Source: an uncultured Alphaproteobacteria bacterium
GTDB taxonomy: Bacteria; Pseudomonadota; Alphaproteobacteria; Rhodobacterales; Rhodobacteraceae
Length of the DNA: 51,615 nucleotides
Direction: 5' to 3'
Assembly (NCBI GenBank): GCA_902578545.1
Contig: CACHDI010000008.1
Location: 17,501 to 69,115, forward strand
Shown: one piece after another, positions 17,659 to 26,595 of the stretch
Position numbering within the stretch: position 1 is the stretch's first letter
Layout of the letters: every line of letters begins with the position of its first letter
The notes under the pieces: generated by a model
Database searches by the model: none
Told to the model about the DNA's origin: nothing
The model's input: the letters and a program-made list of their open reading frames with translations, nothing else
Position numbers and translations under genes: made by a program

Positions 17659-18789
17659 TTATTTTTTAACCATATTTAATTTAGAAATTTTTGAGCCAAC
17701 ATCTCCAATAGGAGAATGACCAATCTCACCAAAATCTAAAGCTTCAAACTTATCTGCTCTGTTAGTTACTTTTTGGGCTGAGACTTTAACTTCTTCAAGA
17801 TCTTTGCTAGCTAAATTAAAGTGTTTGTCTAAATTATCAATTCTATTACCTAATCTAGAAACATCCTTAAACAAAAGGTTTAGATTTTCTCTTATCTTAC
17901 TAGAGTTCTCTTTAAGAGTGGCATCTTTCAGAATTCCTCTAATAGTATTTAGAGTTGCCATACAAGTTGTAGGAGATACAATCCAAACTCTTTTGGAAAA
18001 TCCCTCATGAATAATATCTGAAAAATTAGCATGTAATTCTGCATATATAGCTTCAGACGGCAAAAACATTATTGCACCATCTGCCGTTTCGCCTTCTACT
18101 ATGTATTTTTCAGAAATTGAATTAATATGAAACCTTATAGATTTTTTGAAAATTTGGATTGCCTTGTTTTTTTCAATCTCATTCTTAAATTTTCCTAAAT
18201 TTTCATATGCGTCTAATGGAAATTTGCTATCTATTGCAATTGGACCAGGAGGATAGGGTAAATAAATCATGCAATCAACCCTTCTGCCATTTTTAAGTAA
18301 GACCTGAAACGCATATGAGTTGGGGGGTAAAGCTTTTGAAACTATATCTTTAAGTTGAATTTCCCCAAAAACTCCTCTTGTCTGCTTGTTTGACAGAATA
18401 TCTTGTAAACCTAAAACATTACCAGAAAGTTTTTCTAGATTAGCTTGGGCTTTATCGATTGCAATTAAACGTTCCTGTAGAGCTCCTAATGATTTAGCGG
18501 TATTTGAAGCAGAACCACTTAAGCTATCAAATATTTGTTTTTGAACTTCAGATAGGCGCCCTTCCATGTTTGATAAAATATTGGCATTTCCTGAATTTTG
18601 ATTATTAACAAGATTTTCAATTATACCTGCCAATTTCAACTGGCCATCTTTTAATTTTTCTAAATCATGGGAAAGATCTGAGTTACTTTTATTATTTGAT
18701 TTTCTAAAAATAAAGAAAAGCAAGATCAAACAAAATAAGAAGAATATTACAGCCAATAAAAACACCATAAAACTTGAATGATTAAGCAA
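17659..18789 (-). CDS. rmuC: DNA recombination protein RmuC
   Basis: A membrane-anchored nuclease-like protein of 376 residues that limits rearrangements at inverted repeats. An N-terminal transmembrane helix (FMVFLLAVIFFLFCLILLFFIF) is followed by a coiled-coil segment (about 35-130). The RmuC core has TRGVFGEIQLKDIV, RRVDCMIYLPYPPGPIAIDSKFPLDAYE and IVSPTTCMATLNTIRGI. It begins 4 bases after mutL, suggesting one repair operon. It is shorter than the E. coli protein (about 475 residues) but keeps the conserved core. Confidence 0.92.
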   Translation of the reverse strand: MLNHSSFMVFLLAVIFFLFCLILLFFIFRKSNNKSNSDLSHDLEKLKDGQLKLAGIIENLVNNQNSGNANILSNMEGRLSEVQKQIFDSLSGSASNTAKSLGALQERLIAIDKAQANLEKLSGNVLGLQDILSNKQTRGVFGEIQLKDIVSKALPPNSYAFQVLLKNGRRVDCMIYLPYPPGPIAIDSKFPLDAYENLGKFKNEIEKNKAIQIFKKSIRFHINSISEKYIVEGETADGAIMFLPSEAIYAELHANFSDIIHEGFSKRVWIVSPTTCMATLNTIRGILKDATLKENSSKIRENLNLLFKDVSRLGNRIDNLDKHFNLASKDLEEVKVSAQKVTNRADKFEALDFGEIGHSPIGDVGSKISKLNMVKK

Positions 18790-18793
18790 TAAT

Positions 18794-20719
18794 TTAATTC
18801 CTGTTAAATAATTTTTCTATATCTTTAAGCTTTAACTCAATAAAAGTAGGTCTACCATGATTACATTGGTTAGAAAATGGTGTTGTTTCCATAGTTCTTA
18901 ATAAAACAGACATTTCAGAACTATTAAGTTTTCTACCTGACCTAACTGAACCATGGCATGCTATTTTGGAAATTACTTTTTCTATTTTTTCTTCAACTAC
19001 TGAAATGTTGTCACATTCTAAAAGTTCATCAGCTAGGTCGTTAAGAAAAACAGTACTATTTATTTGTCCTAATATTTCAGGCAACGATCTTACACAAATT
19101 GATTTTTTCCCAAAAGGTTCCAATATTATTCCTAACCTTTCAAAATCATCATTAAAATCTAATACAACAGATGTACGTTCATAACCAAGCTCAATTATTT
19201 CAGGAATTAATAAAGCTTGAGTTGCTACATTTTCTTGTTTAAATAATGTTTTGAGTTTTTCATATACTATTCTTTCGTGTGCCGCGTGTTGATCAATTAA
19301 AACTATCCCTTCATTAGTTTGAGAAATGATATAATTTTCGTGAATGTGCGCAACTGGGGATCCAAGTGGTAACCCTTTTTCATTTTTTTCTTCTAAATTG
19401 ATTTCATTAATATTTTTTTCATCAGATAATTTATACTGATAATTTCTTGAAGATAGATCTTTAAAAAATGGTTCCGAAAAATTTGTAAATTCTTCTCTAT
19501 TTTTCTTTTTGTTTGAATTTGAAAAACTTCCCCTTAAATTTATTTCTTTATTATTAGATAAATTTTCAAAATCAATATTATTTTTAAATGCATGCATCAT
19601 TCCTTCAGATACAGCAGTTGATGTCTTAGTATTATGATTTGCAATAGTTGATTTAATGATAGATATAATTGAGTTTTTTATGTAATTGGGGTTTTGAAAT
19701 CTAACCTCAGTTTTGGCAGGATGAACATTTGCGTCAACTGAATCAGTTGGACAATTTATAAAAATAACAGTTATTGGATATCTACCCTTCATTATAAAAT
19801 CAGAATAACTGACCCTTACTGCAGTTGTTAAGTTTTTGTCCCAAACTGGTCTTCCATTAACAAAAAAATATTGTTGTAGTGAATTACTTCGTGAGAATGT
19901 AGGCAATGAAATAAATCCCTCTATGCTTAAATCCTCATTAGATAAAGAAATGGGTAAGAGATTTTGCGATATTTCCCTTCCTAAAACCTGACTTACTCTG
20001 AAAGAATATTTATTATTATCATTGCTGGGAGCATGCTTTATATTATCAAAATTAGATGATTTAACAGGATAATTAGCAATGGATTTACCACCACCATTTG
20101 CTGATAACTCTCGCAAAGAAAAGCTTATATTAGGATTTATTAATGATAACCTTTTGAAAACATCAAATATAGATTGCATTTCAATTTTATCAGATTTTAG
20201 AAATTTCAATCTGGCTGGGGTCTTGAAAAATAAATCCCTTACCTCAACACACGTACCATTGTTTAATGACGTTGGTATTAATTCAATTATTTTATCATTT
20301 TCTACAAATATTTCCCAAGCATCTTCCGACTTATCAATTTTAGATTTAATATTTAATCTACCAGAACAGCCAATAGATGGTAAAGCTTCTCCCCTGAATC
20401 CATAAGTATTAACATTCGAAATTTCATTATCAATTAATTTAGAAGTTGCATGTCTGCAAACTGCGGTGGGCAATTCATCTTTTGAAATTCCCCACCCATC
20501 ATCTTTTACCTGAATAATTGATTTTCCACCTTGTGAAACTAAAATTTCTATAGAATTTGCCCCTGCATCAATAGAATTTTCTACCAATTCTTTTACTATG
20601 GCGGCAGGTCTTTCAATAACTTCACCAGCAGCAATCCGATTAGCTATCTTTTCATCAAGCTTTACAATCGGTCTCTTGAAGGACTTTCTATTCAATATAT
20701 TGTCTGTCAAATTATTCAT
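18794..20719 (-). CDS. mutL: DNA mismatch repair protein MutL with endonuclease motif
   Basis: Couples MutS recognition to strand removal. The 641 residues have the GHKL ATPase signature (IAAGEVIERPAAIVKELVEN, then DAGA, DDGWGIS and GFRGEALPSI). A variable linker (about 360-450) leads to the C-terminal dimer domain. That domain contains the metal endonuclease motif DQHA-x2-E-x4-E (DQHAAHERIVYE), ACHGSVRSG and CNHGRPT. So this MutL can probably nick DNA itself, as expected in a genome without MutH. It is followed by rmuC after 4 bases. lspA lies 59 bases downstream of its start side on the same strand, transcribed first. Confidence 0.97.
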   Translation of the reverse strand: MNNLTDNILNRKSFKRPIVKLDEKIANRIAAGEVIERPAAIVKELVENSIDAGANSIEILVSQGGKSIIQVKDDGWGISKDELPTAVCRHATSKLIDNEISNVNTYGFRGEALPSIGCSGRLNIKSKIDKSEDAWEIFVENDKIIELIPTSLNNGTCVEVRDLFFKTPARLKFLKSDKIEMQSIFDVFKRLSLINPNISFSLRELSANGGGKSIANYPVKSSNFDNIKHAPSNDNNKYSFRVSQVLGREISQNLLPISLSNEDLSIEGFISLPTFSRSNSLQQYFFVNGRPVWDKNLTTAVRVSYSDFIMKGRYPITVIFINCPTDSVDANVHPAKTEVRFQNPNYIKNSIISIIKSTIANHNTKTSTAVSEGMMHAFKNNIDFENLSNNKEINLRGSFSNSNKKKNREEFTNFSEPFFKDLSSRNYQYKLSDEKNINEINLEEKNEKGLPLGSPVAHIHENYIISQTNEGIVLIDQHAAHERIVYEKLKTLFKQENVATQALLIPEIIELGYERTSVVLDFNDDFERLGIILEPFGKKSICVRSLPEILGQINSTVFLNDLADELLECDNISVVEEKIEKVISKIACHGSVRSGRKLNSSEMSVLLRTMETTPFSNQCNHGRPTFIELKLKDIEKLFNRN

Positions 20720-20778
20720 TCGACAATATATAGCATTTTATTGACGATTCTGCCAATACTGAAAGACAATAAAACAAA

Positions 20779-21303
20779 TTAAGATTTTTTATTTTGATTT
20801 TTTTCAGTCGGAAAAAAAATAATACCAATTACACCAAGGAAAATCGATATATCAGCAATATTAAATGAATATGGATTGTACAGACCACAACATGTAATAT
20901 TTAGAAAATCAGCTACTGCTCCATAAATTACTCGATCTATCACATTTCCTAAAGCACCACCAATTATCGCTGATGCATAAAATAATAAAAAAAGGCTTCT
21001 TTGTTTTATTGCCCAAAATAAAATCCCAATACAAATTAATATCGAAATGATAATTAAGATAATCCTCATTATATCAGAACTATTTGCAAATAAACCAAAA
21101 TTTATTCCTTCGTTCCATGCCATTTTAAAATAAATAAAACCAGGTAATACGGTTATGCTTAATCTGTTTGAAAGGTCTAGAAAATGAACAACATAAAGTT
21201 TTGATATTTGATCAAAAACAAAAATAAATGACGAAATTAACAAAATTATCATGACTGAACTTATTTTTCTGTCCTTTGTAAAGAATTTAAAAATAGCCTT
21301 CAT
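20779..21303 (-). CDS. lspA: Lipoprotein signal peptidase (signal peptidase II)
   Basis: An inner-membrane aspartyl protease that cleaves prolipoproteins before the lipidated Cys. Its substrates in this window include the several lipobox proteins near 17.5, 24.5 and 25 kb. The 174 residues form four transmembrane segments. The two catalytic Asp are D123 in GNVIDRV and D151 in FNIADISI, and GINFGLF precedes the second helix. It is followed by mutL and rmuC on the same strand and lies upstream of them. Confidence 0.95.
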   Translation of the reverse strand: MKAIFKFFTKDRKISSVMIILLISSFIFVFDQISKLYVVHFLDLSNRLSITVLPGFIYFKMAWNEGINFGLFANSSDIMRIILIIISILICIGILFWAIKQRSLFLLFYASAIIGGALGNVIDRVIYGAVADFLNITCCGLYNPYSFNIADISIFLGVIGIIFFPTEKNQNKKS

Positions 21304-21371
21304 TTAAAATTAATCCCCATATTGATAAAATTTTCTTGATAATATCACTTTCACATTATACACGAATAAGT

Positions 21372-21461
21372 GGACAGGTGGCCGAGCGGTCGAAGGCGCT
21401 CCCCTGCTAAGGGAGTAGAGGGGCAACCCTCTCGTGGGTTCGAATCCCATCCTGTCCGCCA
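21372..21461 (+). tRNA. tRNA-Ser (anticodon GCT)
   Basis: A 90-base class II tRNA. The acceptor pair is GGACAGG/CCTGTCC, with discriminator G and an encoded CCA (21459-21461). The anticodon stem CTCCC/GGGAG encloses CTGCTAA (anticodon GCT), and a long variable arm (GAGGGGCAACCCTCTC) is typical of serine. It reads AGC and AGT codons. Confidence 0.97.
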
Positions 21462-21484
21462 TGTTCTTTTTATTTTAATAACCT

Positions 21485-22270
21485 TCATACTGCTGAATCT
21501 CCTATTTTTTTTGATATCCAGTCGGTAATTTTTGCAAAAACTTCCTTAAATTCATTTCCTTCCATGATATAATGGGAAAATTTTTCAAAAATAATTAATT
21601 CAGTTTTCTTACCAAGTTTTTTTTTTAGTTTTTTTGAAATTTGAATAGGTGTAATTCTATCTCTTCCTGAACCAATTATTAATGTAGGACATAGTATATC
21701 TTTTTCATCAACTTTTGTAGGTGAATTTGAATAGAAAAAAGGAAACCCAATCTCACAAATTGCTCGACCAGATTCAGGGGAGTAATAATTTTTGAAAATT
21801 CTTAAAGCATCATCTTTTTTAAAATCATGTAAGACTCCATAAAATGCAGATGAAAAATTTGGAGGCATTGGTTTACACCAAAATTTCCACCTAAAGATAT
21901 TCATTATAAATATTCTAATTACACTAAAACTTATTGCGTTAATACCACTTGGTGCAGCAGGTGTAAGAAAAATACCTAATTTTCCATAACCTTTAGAGCA
22001 AAGAATAAGTGCGATCAATCCTCCCATTGAGTAACCAATTATTATTGGTTTTTGCTGCAATTTTTTTATAATCTTTTCTATATCCTCCACATAATCTAAT
22101 ATACTAGTGTTACCTAATTTAGGGTCACTTTTATAACCTCTTTGGTGATATCTTAAGGTTGGATTAATGACTGTATTTCCCATAGATTCAAATGATTTTT
22201 TGAAATTATCCCACGCATCACTAATACTACCAGCTCCATGTATAAGTATAATTGTTTGATTTTGTATCAT
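21485..22270 (-). CDS. Alpha/beta hydrolase fold protein
   Basis: A 261-residue hydrolase. The oxyanion-hole motif is LIHGAGSISDAW (about 8-19). The nucleophile elbow GYSMGG holds the catalytic Ser, GSGRDRITPI holds the Asp, and FSHYIMEG near the C-terminus holds the His, so the triad is complete. It has no signal peptide, so the enzyme is probably cytoplasmic. Substrate is unknown: esterases, lipases and C-C hydrolases all share this pattern. It lies downstream of yjbQ on the same strand (26 bases). Confidence 0.85.
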   Translation of the reverse strand: MIQNQTIILIHGAGSISDAWDNFKKSFESMGNTVINPTLRYHQRGYKSDPKLGNTSILDYVEDIEKIIKKLQQKPIIIGYSMGGLIALILCSKGYGKLGIFLTPAAPSGINAISFSVIRIFIMNIFRWKFWCKPMPPNFSSAFYGVLHDFKKDDALRIFKNYYSPESGRAICEIGFPFFYSNSPTKVDEKDILCPTLIIGSGRDRITPIQISKKLKKKLGKKTELIIFEKFSHYIMEGNEFKEVFAKITDWISKKIGDSAV

Positions 22271-22296
22271 TAGATATTTTTCCTAAAAAGTTTTAT

Positions 22297-22719
22297 TTAT
22301 ATTTCTCCTATCATGTGACAAAATATTGATCTTAAGTGCTTTTCAATTCTATGTTCGAATAAATATATGCCCTGCCAGATTCCAATTTTCAAATTATTAT
22401 CGATGATACTTAATGTGAGGTTTGTATTTGTTAATGCGGTTTTTATATGAGCTGGCATATCATCTTTACCTTCTAATATATGCGAATATAAATTTTCATT
22501 CATAGGAACTAATTTATTAAAAAAATTTTCTAAGTCGATTAATACATCTTTTGATACGTTTTCCTGAATAATTAAAGACGCACTTGTATGAAGAATAGAT
22601 AAATTCAAAATACCACATTTTATACCAGAATTTTCAACAAATTTTTCAATTTCTTGAGAGATATTAATTAGATTTTGACCATTAGTTTCTATTTTAATTT
22701 CTAAAAATTTTTGAATCAT
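22297..22719 (-). CDS. YjbQ/UPF0047 family protein
   Basis: A 140-residue protein of the UPF0047 (YjbQ) family, whose members are sometimes labelled secondary thiamine-phosphate synthases on weak evidence. The core reads LHTSASLIIQEN, then PMNENLYSHILEG, DDMPAHIKTALTNT, IGIWQGIYLFEHR and a terminal block. The His and Asp residues of these motifs are likely metal ligands. Its true role is not established. It shares a strand and a 26-base gap with the hydrolase gene. Confidence 0.9.
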   Translation of the reverse strand: MIQKFLEIKIETNGQNLINISQEIEKFVENSGIKCGILNLSILHTSASLIIQENVSKDVLIDLENFFNKLVPMNENLYSHILEGKDDMPAHIKTALTNTNLTLSIIDNNLKIGIWQGIYLFEHRIEKHLRSIFCHMIGEI

Positions 22720-22885
22720 TTCTAATTATCATTATTTAAAATTTGAATAAACATCACATAATGATAGTGCGCAAGAGAAATTGCGAAATTTAAAAAAAAA
22801 TTAAAAAGTTTTACAAAAGAAATTCAAATATTAATTTTTAAATATACTTGGAATTGATGGTTTTTGTATATTTTAAACTAAAAAA

Positions 22886-24151
22886 TTAATTTAACTTTTT
22901 ATTACCAGGTTCATTTTTACCTAATATCAAAAAACCAATAAGAAAAAATAAAACTGCTGTAACCATACCTGCTCTTTCGTTTCCACTCCAAAGAACAATC
23001 GAACCATAAAAAATAGGGCCTAAAAAAGAAGTTATTTTTCCTGCAAGCATATAAAAACCGAATATCTGAGCTCTATGTTCAGGTGGAGCAACATGCGCAA
23101 CTAAAGATCTACTTGCCGATTGTATTGGACCAATAAAAAGACCAGTTATTAATCCTAGTATCCAAAAGAAAGTTGCATTAGGTGACAATAAAACGCCTAA
23201 ACCAAAAATCATGAGACAAACTAAAGAAACTCTTATTACAAAAAAAGATCCAAATTTATCATCAAACCAACCGCCAAAAAGAGCACCAACACCGCATGTA
23301 AAATTTACAGCTATTGCAAACATTAAAACCATTTCATTTGAAAAACCGAAGACTTTTGCTGCAAAAATTCCAGCAAATGCAAAAACTACTGTAAGCCCAT
23401 CGACATAAAACATTCGGGCAATTAAAAATCTTTTAAGGCCAGTGATCTTCCCTACTTCAGCCCAACCAGTTTTTAACATCTCTAAAGGTTTTGCAATTTT
23501 TGTAGATTCAGGACTTTCTTTAGTAAAGAAAAAAATTGGTAAACTAAAAATAAGAAACCAAAGGCTAGCTAATACCATTGTGGCTCTAACATGCTCAGCA
23601 GAGTCTTTTTCCAAACCAAATGGTGGCGTATCTGGTTGAATAAAGAATAATAAAGCTATTAGCAAAGCAGCCATTCCACCAAAAAAACCTAATCCCCAAG
23701 ACCAACCAGATACTTTACCCATTGTCTTTTCAGTAGATACTGACTGAAGTAATGAATTATAAAAAACAAATATTAATTCGTTGGCAACAATAGATATGAA
23801 TGAAAAAATTATAGCAAATTGAATAAAACTATTATCTGGTTCAGCAAACCATAAAAGAGAGGTTGAAACTACTGACATTAAAGTAAAAAACGCAAGAAAG
23901 AATTTTCTTCTTGCGTGAGCATCAGCTGCACCTCCTAAAAAAGGTCCTAAAACTGCAACTATAAAAGCTGCACCACCTGACATATATCCCCAATAAGTAG
24001 TCCCATTTTCTGGAGCAATGGATGTTGTAAAATAAACTGCGAATATAAAAGTTGCATGAATAGCCCCCATCGATGAATTTCCAACATCGTAGAGAGCATA
24101 CGAAATTTTTGGTAACCAACCTGGTTCTTTAGTTTCTATCTCGGTAGCCAC
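22886..24151 (-). CDS. MFS transporter, UMF1/Atg22-like
   Basis: A 421-residue inner-membrane protein with about twelve hydrophobic helices. It opens with SYALYDVGNSSMGAIHATF, the hallmark of the UMF1 (Atg22-related) MFS branch. Other marks are GAADAHARRK at the 2-3 loop, GWSWGLGFFGGM, and SRSLVAHVAPPEHRAQIFG before the last helices. The substrate is unknown, and relatives are annotated as effluxers of amino acids without firm proof. It stands alone, with AT-rich spacers on both sides (166 and 96 bases). Confidence 0.85.
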   Translation of the reverse strand: MATEIETKEPGWLPKISYALYDVGNSSMGAIHATFIFAVYFTTSIAPENGTTYWGYMSGGAAFIVAVLGPFLGGAADAHARRKFFLAFFTLMSVVSTSLLWFAEPDNSFIQFAIIFSFISIVANELIFVFYNSLLQSVSTEKTMGKVSGWSWGLGFFGGMAALLIALLFFIQPDTPPFGLEKDSAEHVRATMVLASLWFLIFSLPIFFFTKESPESTKIAKPLEMLKTGWAEVGKITGLKRFLIARMFYVDGLTVVFAFAGIFAAKVFGFSNEMVLMFAIAVNFTCGVGALFGGWFDDKFGSFFVIRVSLVCLMIFGLGVLLSPNATFFWILGLITGLFIGPIQSASRSLVAHVAPPEHRAQIFGFYMLAGKITSFLGPIFYGSIVLWSGNERAGMVTAVLFFLIGFLILGKNEPGNKKLN

Positions 24152-24247
24152 AGTAAATTACTTTTTGATTTTAAAATTACCTTAAGTAAACATATAGAAT
24201 TAAAGAATAGAGTTAAAGATTAAAATTAGTTTTGGACAACAATTTAT

Positions 24248-24694
24248 TTAATTTTTAAAAAGGTCCATATTTGAAATAGTTCTTATTTCCTCAAGAACCA
24301 TTGCAGTTGTACTTTGTAATTTAACACTAACTTCGTTTGGACTTAATTCAAAAACGCCACCTTTGTATACATCATATCCTGTAACTAGTACACCACCAAT
24401 TAACGCACTTCCAACAGCCCCAACTGCACCAGCACCACTTGGTAATGAATCTACTTTTACAACTTCAGTTGTAAATCCTGGTTTTGATATGGTTGCTTTG
24501 AAGGACTTATTTCTAGGTAACTTTATTTTACAGGGCGTTATAGAACATGAGAAACCATGGCTAGTTTTTACGGTAGCCCCATTTGGTATACTTGAAAAGC
24601 TTACCATTTGCTCAGTACCTTGTTGTGAAGTTGCACAACTAAAAATAAAAAAAAGGGATGATATAAATATTATTTTTTTAATTTTATAAAACAT
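24248..24694 (-). CDS. PEGA-type lipoprotein
   Basis: A 148-residue envelope lipoprotein. I prefer the ATG at 24692-24694, with an AAGGGG site before it, to an in-frame ATG 12 codons upstream. The signal peptide (MFYKIKKIIFISSLFFIF) ends in a lipobox with C20. A PEGA-like domain follows (FSSIPNGATVKT, SCSITPCKIKLPRN, ATISKPGFTTEVV). Then comes a glycine-rich hydrophobic stretch (SGAGAVGAVGSALIGGVLVTG), which could insert in a membrane. No function is known. Confidence 0.7.
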   Translation of the reverse strand: MFYKIKKIIFISSLFFIFSCATSQQGTEQMVSFSSIPNGATVKTSHGFSCSITPCKIKLPRNKSFKATISKPGFTTEVVKVDSLPSGAGAVGAVGSALIGGVLVTGYDVYKGGVFELSPNEVSVKLQSTTAMVLEEIRTISNMDLFKN

Positions 24695-24884
24695 ATAGCC
24701 CCTTAAATAATTAAAAGGAATAATTTGCAAAAGTTATTCCAATTCTAAAATTTAAAAATTATTTTTATTAAAATTAGCAAATTAGCATATAATTTGCAGT
24801 AAGATTTACTAATAACAGATATATTATGAATAATTTATTAATAACACAAAAAAATGTACATATTTTAATGGTAATTATAAAAGA

Positions 24885-26585
24885 ATGAAGAAAATTTTAA
24901 GGTCAAAAAAAAGAATCCAAAAAAATAATATTTTTTTAGTTTGTGCATTATCTTCATTAGCAGCATGTAATAACGATAGCAAAAAAATACTTGGGTTAGC
25001 TGGAAATGCAGCTTCAGAAGGAATAGAAAAACTATTTGAAGTGTCGCCTGTGGTGAGTTCAAACTATATAATTAGTACTACAAATCCTGAATCTTCTAAA
25101 GGAGATGGAACTAATAGTTTACCTATAGAAGTAAGTGGAGCAGTAATTGCAAGCCCTATTATTAGTGGTTATCCTTTGCTTGATCTTACATTTACTGCAC
25201 CTGGAACTATTGATTTTACAAATATTTCTGATGTTAAAAATTTGTCTGTAAGTAATTCAACTGCGGCAGTTGCGTTGTCTAATTTACCAAATGACATTGA
25301 AAAAATCTTTATAAAAGATGCACAAAGTGGCGATTGGAATATTTCCTATTTTCCGAATAGTTTTGCTACACTGTTTTTGGAATGGACTAACAATACTGGT
25401 ACACCAGTAGATTTGACATCATTTAGCATTAATGAAGTAAGACAATTTTTACTTAAAACTACAGGGAATGAAAATATTACTATTCCAACGTTAAATTTAG
25501 ATCCCGATGATACCCAAAGAATTGAAATCGGAAATGATAATGACGGGAGTATTATTATTGGTGAGGCTGCTAATATAACTGGGACACAGGGACTCAAAAC
25601 AATTTCATTAAAGACTTTTAATGATGGGGATATTACTCTAGGTGTGCCCGGGACTTCTAGTTTACCTGATTTACAAAATATCTCCTCTATTACATTAATT
25701 GCATCACAGAATGGTAACATTACTCTTGGTGATTTGGGCACAAATACAAGTATCAACAAAATATCAAATATTTCGCTTACAACAGAGGGTGGTTCCTTGA
25801 GTATGGGATCGATTAAAGCAAAACAAATTGAAAATCTTAGCGTTTTTGGAAAAGAATTTTCAACAATCAGTATTGGAAATATTGAAATTGAAGAAAAGAT
25901 TCAAAATTTTACAATAAGTGGAGATGCAAATATTTCACTTGGAAAATTCTCTGGTAATGGCACTGTCATGCTGGATGCTACTAACATGAATAAAAGTGGA
26001 TTAAATTTAGACTTTACTGGACTTAAAGGAGATATAGACTTATCAACCACTAGTCATGATGATACAATATTACTAGGAGACAATGCTGGCAAGGTTGCTA
26101 GTGGAGCTGGTAATGATATCATTACCTTACCAACGAATGTAACTGGAAATGCAGATATTAGAAGCGGGGATGGGGTTGATATTATTACCCTAGCGAATGC
26201 TAAAGGTATTGATATGATTAATGTTGGAGGAACAAATATTAATCTAATTGACAAATCAGCTCAATCTCACACAGCAATTATATCAGATAAAATCATCAAT
26301 TTTGACCCAAATTCAGACAAGATTGGAATTGGTTCAATTACTGCGACATCAAATAATTTTCTGGCTGAAACAGGTGCAACAAATTTTGGTGATGCTCTTT
26401 CAAAATCTAACGTAGCTATGGCATCGGGAAAACAATATTATTTTTCATATAATGTAGCTTCAGCTGCTGAAGGATTTGGTCTTCTTTTTTATGACAATGA
26501 TAATAATGGTTCTAGCGATATTGTTTTAACTCTCACGGGAATAACAACAAACGTTATTTCTCATGAAAATTTAATTATTGTTTAA
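24885..26585 (+). CDS. Large lipoprotein with beta-repeat and RTX-like region
   Basis: A 566-residue protein I do not recognise as a named family. It starts with a basic n-region (MKKILRSKKRIQKN), a short hydrophobic core and a good lipobox, LAAC (C28). About 170 residues of Ser/Thr/Asn-rich sequence follow. Residues 221-354 hold six copies of a G-x-I-x-h-G pattern (see the repeat entry). Then come two degenerate RTX-like nonapeptides, GAGNDIITL and GDGVDIITL. Near 468 comes a DKIINFDPNSDKIG block, and a FYDNDNNG segment near 536 resembles the end block of type I-secreted proteins. A lipobox together with RTX-type sequence is odd. It is likely surface-exposed or outer-membrane. Confidence 0.75.
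   Translation: MKKILRSKKRIQKNNIFLVCALSSLAACNNDSKKILGLAGNAASEGIEKLFEVSPVVSSNYIISTTNPESSKGDGTNSLPIEVSGAVIASPIISGYPLLDLTFTAPGTIDFTNISDVKNLSVSNSTAAVALSNLPNDIEKIFIKDAQSGDWNISYFPNSFATLFLEWTNNTGTPVDLTSFSINEVRQFLLKTTGNENITIPTLNLDPDDTQRIEIGNDNDGSIIIGEAANITGTQGLKTISLKTFNDGDITLGVPGTSSLPDLQNISSITLIASQNGNITLGDLGTNTSINKISNISLTTEGGSLSMGSIKAKQIENLSVFGKEFSTISIGNIEIEEKIQNFTISGDANISLGKFSGNGTVMLDATNMNKSGLNLDFTGLKGDIDLSTTSHDDTILLGDNAGKVASGAGNDIITLPTNVTGNADIRSGDGVDIITLANAKGIDMINVGGTNINLIDKSAQSHTAIISDKIINFDPNSDKIGIGSITATSNNFLAETGATNFGDALSKSNVAMASGKQYYFSYNVASAAEGFGLLFYDNDNNGSSDIVLTLTGITTNVISHENLIIV
25545..25946 (+). repeat. Six-copy protein repeat G-x-I-x-h-G
   Basis: The six copies begin at residues 221 (GSIIIGE), 248 (GDITLGV), 277 (GNITLGD), 303 (GSLSMGS), 326 (STISIGN) and 348 (ANISLGK). 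Intervals are 27, 29, 26, 23 and 22 residues. The copies resemble each other in protein but not closely in DNA, so they are old or diverged. The spacing fits one rung per copy of a parallel beta-solenoid, which is my inference. Confidence 0.6.
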
Positions 26586-26595
26586 TACTTAATTG

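Noticed and set aside
22770-22785. CGCAA/TTGCG hairpin with a six-base loop downstream of the MFS gene
   Set aside because: The stem is only 5 bp and no T-run follows on the strand of the nearby genes, so it is not a convincing terminator.
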